The notes under the pieces: model-generated
What the model was told of the DNA's origin: nothing
Database searches by the model: none
What the model saw: the letters and a program-made list of their open reading frames with translations, nothing else
Origin: Larix kaempferi
Taxonomy: Eukaryota; Streptophyta; Pinopsida; Pinales; Pinaceae
Direction: 5' to 3'
DNA length: 64,000 nucleotides
Assembly: GCA_027924585.1 (NCBI GenBank)
Contig: BSBM01000150.1
Coordinates: 15,243,001-15,307,000 of the forward strand
Program-made: the position numbers and the translations under genes
Shown here: in pieces, positions 58,077-64,000 of the stretch
Position numbering within the stretch: the stretch's first letter is position 1
Layout: each line of letters begins with the position of its first letter

Positions 58077-59500
58077 TAGCCTGAAAGAAGGCATGATATG
58101 GCATGTATGACACTTGTTGCACTAACGATGCTAGGGCTTGATATAGCAAAAACCAGTCATCGTAGCACTTTCGCTATAAATCCGTTTTGGCGAATTTTTC
58201 GGATCTGAAATTGTTACAGGACGAAGCTAAGATCTCCAGGTATCTTGTGTCCAAAGGACAACCTCTAATTCGTTGTACTTTGTGATTTATGATCTGTACA
58301 ATATAGGGTTTCTGCCTCTTCCAGATCTGAGTCAAAATCAGGTGACCTTGGGAAAAAGGTCATAACTTGGGCTAGGAAGCTCCAAATGAAATTTCGTGAA
58401 AAGTGACAGGTAGTACACAGGCCGATCTATCTCAGAAAACTTTTTCAGAGGCCGAAGGTCAAACAGTGACACGTGGAACGCCGTACAAGTTCGCTCTCCT
58501 GTATTATCCCATAAACAGGTCACGTTGCGACATTTGGCATAACTCTCTCTCAGAGAATCCAATTGAGGTCAGACCTGTCAATATGGAAAGATAACAGGCA
58601 GAGATATCTCATAAAACTTTTTCAGAGGCCAAAGGTCAAACAGTGACACGTGGCACGCCGTACAAGTTCGATCTCCTGTATTTTCCCAAAACAGGTCACG
58701 TTGCGACATTTGGCATAACTCTCTCTCAGAGAATCCAATTGAGGTCAGACCTGTCAGGATGGAAAGATAACAGGTCAGGCTATCTCAAGAAACTTTTTCA
58801 GACCCTGTGGATCAAAAATTTCGGAGTTACACTAGAAACAATCAGGTACATATTTCTGTCAAAACAGAATTATTTTTTGGTACCTTCGTTCATGGCTTCC
58901 GGAATTTAGGGCTTTGGAGAAAGTTGGAATTTTTGTAATCGGAGACCACGGCTGGATGCTACTCATCAAATAGAAATTTAGAGACCAAGATCAGAATTTT
59001 TGGTTGGGCAGAAGGCCGGGCTTGATTAGACCCTAGTTCGGGACTTTGATCAGAAAAGTGGAAAATTAGGGCTTCTGTAAAAATGGGAATTTTTGAAATC
59101 TGTGACCACGGCTGGAAGCTCCTCAGAAAAATAGAAGCTTAGATCTTTGGATCAAACATTTTGATTGGGAAGAAGAGTGGGCTTCATCAAACCCCAGTTC
59201 AGGGTCACATCCAGTGAATCCGGAAGTTTCAGAGGCAAAATTGAGGAGTGAAACTTTGCAGTCTTCAAATTCTGAATATACCAGTTTGATCAGTTCATCA
59301 AGGCGCATATTCCTATCCTTTCGGAAGTTTGAAATTCAAAGTTTGAATTTTTGGGGTCTCTCTGACAAACCCATATCCAGCTCCAGGTCCAGTTCTTGCA
59401 AATCAAGTGGATTGGGTTGATCCTAGAAGAAGATGGATTGGTCACTTGCATAAGTGAAGAAGTTCCTGTTTCAGAGGGAGATGAGGCTAAGGCCTTACAT
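58077..59500 (+). repeat. Copia leader with two sets of direct duplications
   Basis: Set 1: a 177-bp unit with CAGAGGCC(G/A)AAGGTCAAAC and CGTTGCGACATTTGGC starts at 58446 and 58623, with the start of a third at 58799. Set 2: a 160-bp unit with GACCACGGCTGGA(T/A)GCT starts at about 58909 and 59069. No gag-like frame was found. The short frames here are repeated along with the units. Confidence 0.85.
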
Positions 59501-61090
59501 AAGAAGATTACAAGTGATCTCGACAGGTATGACTCATCAAGGTATGTTTTGAGATTTGTTCATAATTAAGTTTATGGTATGTTTGTCTTCATGTTATCAC
59601 GGTTAGTACAATCTTGATTTTAGACTTATCATATCACCTTAATAAAATTATGAATGCATGATAGAAGTCATTCATTTATTAGGAGTATGAAACTTATGTT
59701 TGTACTAACACATTGTGATGTTGTATGAGTTTTATGTTGTCTACTAACATGAAAGGTACACCAAGAAGACAAATCATGTTCTGGTTCAAGAACATATGAT
59801 CATGATGACATGAGGACAAAGATTCATCCATTGCCATGGATCTCATAAGAGATCCATTCTCGAGGTATGTATAACTTGGTTTTATAATGGTTAACTTATG
59901 AGACATGCAGGTTACTAGCACAAGTCACTAAAGAGAACCAGAAGACATTATGCGGGTATGTTAGACATAAATAGCTAGCATGCTAATCCAGGTATGTTTT
60001 TCCTATATCAAGATAGAATCCTACCTTGGGATAGAATCTTATACTATTGTTTATAATGATTATTCATGAAGTCATAGGTTTGAATAATCATGGTGGTATG
60101 CATATTATGTTTCGTACCATAATTGATGATATGACTAACCAGAAGAATCATGAAGGTATAGGTTCGAAGAATCACAGGTTTCATGCATATTATATCTCTT
60201 ATCTTGAGTAATGATTCAACTAAACAGTCATAGGTTTGAGTAATTATAGGTTTAGACATGTTATGCTTCTTATGATTTGACTAACCATAAGAATCCTACA
60301 TAAACCTTGAATGATAATGCTTATTATTTCTGTTTGAAATGATCATGACTATACATGCTTGATATTATTGTGTTTTAATAGTATACTAATGAATGTATGA
60401 TTTTATATGAGATCACAAGGATAACACAATCATGATACTAATAAGCATGCATAGGTACCAAGGATGAATATGAGTTCAAGAACAGGTAATCCAGGAAGAA
60501 AAGATCAAGAGGGAGCACACTCCAGTTGCTCCTGCAAGAAAGCAAAGGAGCACACTCCAGTTGTTCCTGCAAGAAAGAAAAGGAGCACACTTCAGTAGTC
60601 TCTGCAAGGATGCAGATATTCAGAGGGAGTTGACTCAGAGGGAGTCCACCCAACAAACAAACAAAGATAAGTATTTTAATTATCATTTCTTGCATATTTG
60701 TTTGTTTAAGTAAAATTGTTCAATGATGTATATGCTCATGTTCCTAGACTTAGGATATGTATTGTACATATTAGAATAGTTGCATTGATGAACAGTATAC
60801 TACTAATATACATGGGTAAGTGGCCTATGGCACTGTACAACATTCCATTGCTACTTATCTAGAATGAAACCTCTTTGCTGACATGTTGGGAGTTGTGCAC
60901 ACTCTTAACAATGTTCTGGTAGAGATTGGAAGGCATCTAGAAAGTTACGGGATATGGATAAATGTTGTATTGAAGCATTGGCTAAGATAATTGCATGACT
61001 GTATGGAATATTTATTTATGTGTAAGAATTTCTTCTGAAAACTATGAGATGTTTTCTAATCATGCAATTTAACTTGTTGTGTAGGAAAGA
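59501..61090 (+). other. Copia internal region without recognisable coding
   Basis: It holds several GGTATG(T) sequences resembling 5' splice sites (about 59526, 59541, 59874, 59955, 59991). Imperfect repeats of roughly 90 bp around CATAGGTTTGA(A/G)TAAT lie at 60064-60290, and a 35-bp unit is repeated three times at 60512-60615 (GGAGCACACTCCAGTTG). Gag, protease or integrase sequence expected here is absent or unrecognisable. Confidence 0.5.
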
Positions 61091-61159
61091 TCGTATACCA
61101 TCTCCTACAAAAGAAGAACTACAACATTTGTTCCAGCAACAAAGATATCTATTGAAGAT

Positions 61160-61600
61160 ATTGAAGTTCCCAGGATCTAGGATGAAGAAATGAAATGCCA
61201 TGATCCGTCGATCATGAAGAATGATGTTTGGGATGTAATCCCAAGACATGAAGGGAAGTTTGCTATGACTTCCAAATGGAAATATCAGATCAAGCATGTT
61301 GCAGATGGCAGCATTGAGAAATATAAAAGTGATGAAATAGAAGATGCACCAGATGGATTTCAAGACAGCATGGTGTAGTCATATATGTGTGCAGAACTTG
61401 GTATGGTAGGATAGACATCTTTCTATCCAGTTTGGTCTTTACCAAGAGTTAAGCGGGTTCCAACCTTTTCTACAAGGTTGAGGAAGGCAATCCAGTGATA
61501 CTACTTTTGTAAGAGGATAACCTGTTTGTTACAGGTGAAGATAGATTGATTGCCGACACGCAGCGGAAGCTTGCTGCCAAGTTCGAGATGAAGAATTGGG
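61160..61600 (+). pseudogene. Copia RT fragments
   Basis: The first piece has MKNDVWDVIPR, SKWKYQIKH and ADGSIEKYK. This is the beginning of copia reverse transcriptase (usually followed by ARFVARG), here broken off before a stop at 61376-61378. The palm with the catalytic YVDD is missing. A second piece at about 61520-61600 reads LFVTGED, RLIAD, QRKLAAKFEMKNWG in shifted registers, which is the stretch after YVDD. Internal deletion plus point lesions make RT non-functional. Confidence 0.8.
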
Positions 61601-62372
61601 GATGATGCACTATTTGTTTTTGGCCACACCTATGGCATCAAATCTGAAGCTTCTATGTGATGCTTCATCTGAGCCGGTTGATGTCTCTTTGTATCGCCAG
61701 ATGATTAGGTCCTTGATGTACCTGACGAACACGAGACCAGACATTTGCTTTGCTATGAACACATTGAGCCAGTTCCTGACGGATCCGAGAAGTGTTCACT
61801 TGGTTGTTGTAAAGCATATTCTGAGGTACCTGAAGGGTACAGTGGATTATGGGCTCAGGTATGAGGCGAATCAAAAATTTAACCTGCAGGGTTATGTTGA
61901 TTCAGATTGGGCTGGCAGTGCTGCAGATAGGAAGAGAACATCTGGGTGTTGCTTCAGTATGGGATCAGGTGTGATCTCTTGGTTTAGCAGGAAGCAGTCC
62001 TGCGTAGCATTGAGTACAGCTGAGGCAGAGTATGTTGCAGCCTGCTCAGCTAGTTGTGAGGCATTATGGCTACGGAAGCTACTGTCTGAGCTATTTGATC
62101 TCCCGTTGGAAGCTACTGGTATCTTCTATGATAACCAGAGTTGTGTGAAGCTGTCCGAGAATCCAGTGTTTCCTGACAGGTTGAAACACATAGAGATCAA
62201 ATATCACTATATCAGGGATATGGTGCAGAGAGGAGCTGTGAAGCTCCTATATGTTGCGACAGACGAGCATATTGCAGATGTGCTGACGAAGCCACTAGCC
62301 AGGGTGAAGTTCGAGTACTTCAGAGAGAGGCTTGGCGTTATTCAGATCGAGGACACTTCGAGGAAGAAGTGA
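61596..62372 (+). CDS. Copia RT C-terminal remnant and RNase H
   Basis: A 258-codon open frame. It opens with GMMHYLFLATPMASNLKLL, in which a deletion appears to have fused the MHYFLG block to the later ATPM block. LYRQMIRSLMYLTNTRPDICFAMNTLSQF at 32-60 is the RT connection. RNase H: D102 and D104 in YVDSDWAG, the glutamate in STAEAEYVA (140-148), D179 in FYDNQSCVKLSENPVFPDRLKHIE, and D228 in DEHIADVLTKPL. All key acidic residues and the KHIE and HYIRD block are present. It ends shortly after YFRERLGV, a normal length for the copia C-terminus. The product alone would be an RNase H domain without RT activity. Confidence 0.9.
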   Translation: MGMMHYLFLATPMASNLKLLCDASSEPVDVSLYRQMIRSLMYLTNTRPDICFAMNTLSQFLTDPRSVHLVVVKHILRYLKGTVDYGLRYEANQKFNLQGYVDSDWAGSAADRKRTSGCCFSMGSGVISWFSRKQSCVALSTAEAEYVAACSASCEALWLRKLLSELFDLPLEATGIFYDNQSCVKLSENPVFPDRLKHIEIKYHYIRDMVQRGAVKLLYVATDEHIADVLTKPLARVKFEYFRERLGVIQIEDTSRKK

Positions 62373-62952
62373 CAGACACATTTGCTGAAGCCATTCCAAG
62401 CATGTTGGAAGGAGGATCCTTCACATGGCTGTGGATGTAAGCGCTGGATGATGAGCATCAGGAAGATGTTCTAGTTTCTGCTGGATATGATCAGTTGGAT
62501 CATTTTATGTATGTATGTACGCATCATGTTGGATGCAGGATATGATCAGTTGGATCATTTTATGTATGTATGTACGCATCATGTTGGATGCTGGATATGA
62601 TCAGTTGGATCATGTGTATGTATTGTTTATGCACCATGTTGGATGCTTGGACCATGTATCTGTATATGTATCAGGTGGATACATTGTATGATCAGGTGGA
62701 TCATGTATGTTGATATGTATCATGTATTTGTATTTGTATCAGGTGGATACATTGATTATCAGGAGGATCATGTATGATGATATGTATCAGGTAGATACTT
62801 GGTATGCATCAGGTAGATGCATTGATGATCAGGAGGATCATGTATGATGATATGTATCATATATTTGTATCAGGTGGATACATTGATGATCAGGAGGATC
62901 ATGTATGATACTTGGTATGCATCAGGAAGATGCATTGATGATCAGGTAGATC
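62373..62952 (+). repeat. GATC-dyad repeats after RNase H
   Basis: A 55-bp unit containing TATGATCAGTTGGATCAT starts at about 62484, 62539 and 62594. It is followed by shorter degenerate units built on GATCAGG(T/A)GGATCATGTATG and TATCAGGTGGATAC. Many units are imperfect palindromes. Confidence 0.85.
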
Positions 62953-63297
62953 ATGCAGCAGGATGTTGCAGTGATGATCAGGATGATCATAGATGACGAG
63001 CTTCAGGATGTTGCTCCAGATGACATGCAGCAGGATGTTGCATTGATGATCAGGACGATCATGGATGACGAGCTTCAGGATGTTGCTCCAGATGACATGC
63101 AGCAGGATGTTGCATTGATGATCAGGACGATCATGGATGACGAGCTTCAGGATGTTGCTCCAGATGACATGCAGCAGGATGTTGCATTGATGATCAGGAC
63201 GATCATGGATGACGAGCTTCAGGATGTTGCTCCAGATGACTTGCAGCAGGACTTTGCAGTGATTATGATCAGGACGATCATGAGTACATCAGGATGA
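62953..63297 (+). repeat. 72-bp tandem array with an open frame
   Basis: Four full units start at 62953, 63025, 63097 and 63169, and a partial one at 63241. Because 72 is divisible by three, one frame stays open for 114 codons with a 24-residue repeat starting MQQDVA and ending DVAPDD. It may not be translated, since the array is better explained by DNA-level expansion of the upstream GATC repeats. Confidence 0.9.
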
Positions 63298-63361
63298 TGT
63301 ATGGTGAGTATCAGGTTGATACTCTGTGGCCGTGGATCAGGTTGTGCAGATGAGCATGTCT

Positions 63362-63870
63362 GGGAGATCCTATAGGTCGGAGTTGTGTACCCGTAACAGC
63401 CTGGGATGCTCTGTCGAGACATTGCTCTGGGAGGACATGTAATTTGTGCCCTGGGAGATCTCAGGTCGGAGTTGTGTACCCGTAACATCCTGAGATGCTC
63501 TTGCGAGGTTTTGTCCTATGGCATGTAATTTGGGCCCTGGGAGATTTCAGGTCGGAGTTGTGTACCCGTAACATCCTGAGATGCTCTTGCGAGGTTTTGC
63601 CATGACCACATGTAATTTGTGCCCTAGGAGATCTCAGGTCGGAGTTGTGTACCCGTAACATCCTGAGATGCTCTTGCTAGGTTTTGTGGTGGACCACATG
63701 TAATTTGTGCCCTGGGAGATCTTAGGTCGGAGTTGTGTACCCGTAACATCCTAAGATGCTCTTTCGAGGTTTTGTGGTGGGGTCACATGTAATAGCGCCC
63801 TGGGAGATCCTACAGGTTGGAGTTGTGTACCCGTAATATCCTGGGATGCTCTTTCGAGGTTTTGTGATGC
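63362..63870 (+). repeat. 88-bp tandem array, six copies
   Basis: The GGGAGATC/T core recurs at 63362, 63453, 63539, 63626, 63714 and 63802 (spacing 86-91 bp). Each copy carries GTCGGAGTTGTGTACCCGTAA, except that the last reads GTTGG, followed by ATCCTGAGATGCTC-like sequence. The array is probably in the 3' untranslated part of the copia element. Confidence 0.92.
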
Positions 63871-64000
63871 ACGTAATAAGTCCTGAGGATTCCACAGTAT
63901 GGCCAGTGATGACGAAGACCTGCAGATGGTGGGCCTACATCCAGTATGAAAAAGGACTGGCTCTGTAGAACTTCCTATGACGAGTAGATTCAGAGATTGA
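63871..64000 (+). other. Copia 3' region at the window edge
   Basis: No LTR start or polypurine tract can be placed before the end of the window. Confidence 0.4.

Larger units (their letters stand above)
57426..64000 (+). mobile_element. Ty1/copia retrotransposon, internally deleted, 3' LTR outside window
   Basis: The 5' LTR (57426-58064), PBS (58065-58076), RT fragments (about 61160-61600) and a copia-type RNase H (to 62372) are in plus-strand order. Gag, protease, integrase and most of RT are not recognisable, so it is a non-autonomous derivative. Much of its length is tandem or direct duplications, both in the leader and after RNase H. The copia assignment rests on RT and RNase H motif order and content. 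The end of the element is beyond 64000. Confidence 0.85.

Noticed and set aside
61016-61363. 115-codon minus frame in the copia RT area
   Set aside because: It lies opposite clear copia RT motifs on the plus strand and has no motif of its own.
63362-63870. Regular repeats resembling a CRISPR array
   Set aside because: The 88-bp units are similar along their whole length, with no unique spacers of constant size. The setting is a plant retrotransposon.

Overview
This window is nuclear DNA from a large-genome land plant, most likely a seed plant. A gymnosperm is plausible but nothing here proves it. It is almost entirely nested transposable elements in several stages of decay. I found no convincing single-copy host gene, rRNA or tRNA gene, or CRISPR array. 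The diagnostic signals are plant-type LTR ends (TG..CA), primer binding sites complementary to initiator tRNA-Met (TGGTATCAGAGC), Ty3/gypsy and Ty1/copia pol domains, plant LINE RNase H, and CACTA and 8-bp-TSD TIR elements.

Layout. (1) 374-24498 is a three-level nest on the minus strand. The outermost unit, element A, is a non-autonomous LTR element with 2.04-kb LTRs (374-2413, and 23090-24498 truncated). It has a PBS, a PPT and a gag-like acidic/coiled-coil reading frame but no pol. A chromodomain Ty3/gypsy element (element 1, 4064-21687, 4.3-kb LTRs, 5-bp TSD TCCAC) inserted into that frame. Element 1's own reverse transcriptase gene was then split by a 4.1-kb insert (10562-14705). That insert carries a long coiled-coil ORF and, on the opposite strand, the integrase C-terminus of a different (Tat/Athila-type) gypsy lineage. 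(2) 24499-29042 is AT-rich DNA with two unrelated LINE remnants, a duplicated LINE tail and an (AT)n tract. (3) 29043-55588 is a second member of the same chromovirus family (element 2, plus strand). Its 1563-codon gag-pol frame is open except for two stops. Both of its 4.3-kb LTRs are split: the 5' LTR by an 8.1-kb TIR element with an 8-bp duplication (33069-41204, itself holding a CACTA-type element and an LTR relic), and the 3' LTR by a 4.9-kb solo-LTR-like unit (47280-52160, TSD ATAGA). (4) 55640-56930 is a badly decayed gypsy pol relic. (5) 57426 to the window end is a Ty1/copia element with a 639-bp 5' LTR, a leader full of duplications, a heavily deleted pol in which the RNase H segment is still open, and a 3' region made of several tandem-repeat arrays. 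Its 3' LTR lies outside the window.

Relative ages follow from the nesting: A is older than element 1, which is older than the 10562-14705 insert. Element 2 is older than both insertions in its LTRs. The most unusual observation is that elements 1 and 2, although clearly diverged, share an in-frame TAA at the same codon. It separates an N-terminal gag module from the gag core, while the other stops compared between the copies are private to one of them. No wholly new biological system is demonstrated. The best leads are this shared stop, the opposed-ORF composite insert, the gag-only element A and the layered repeats of the copia element.
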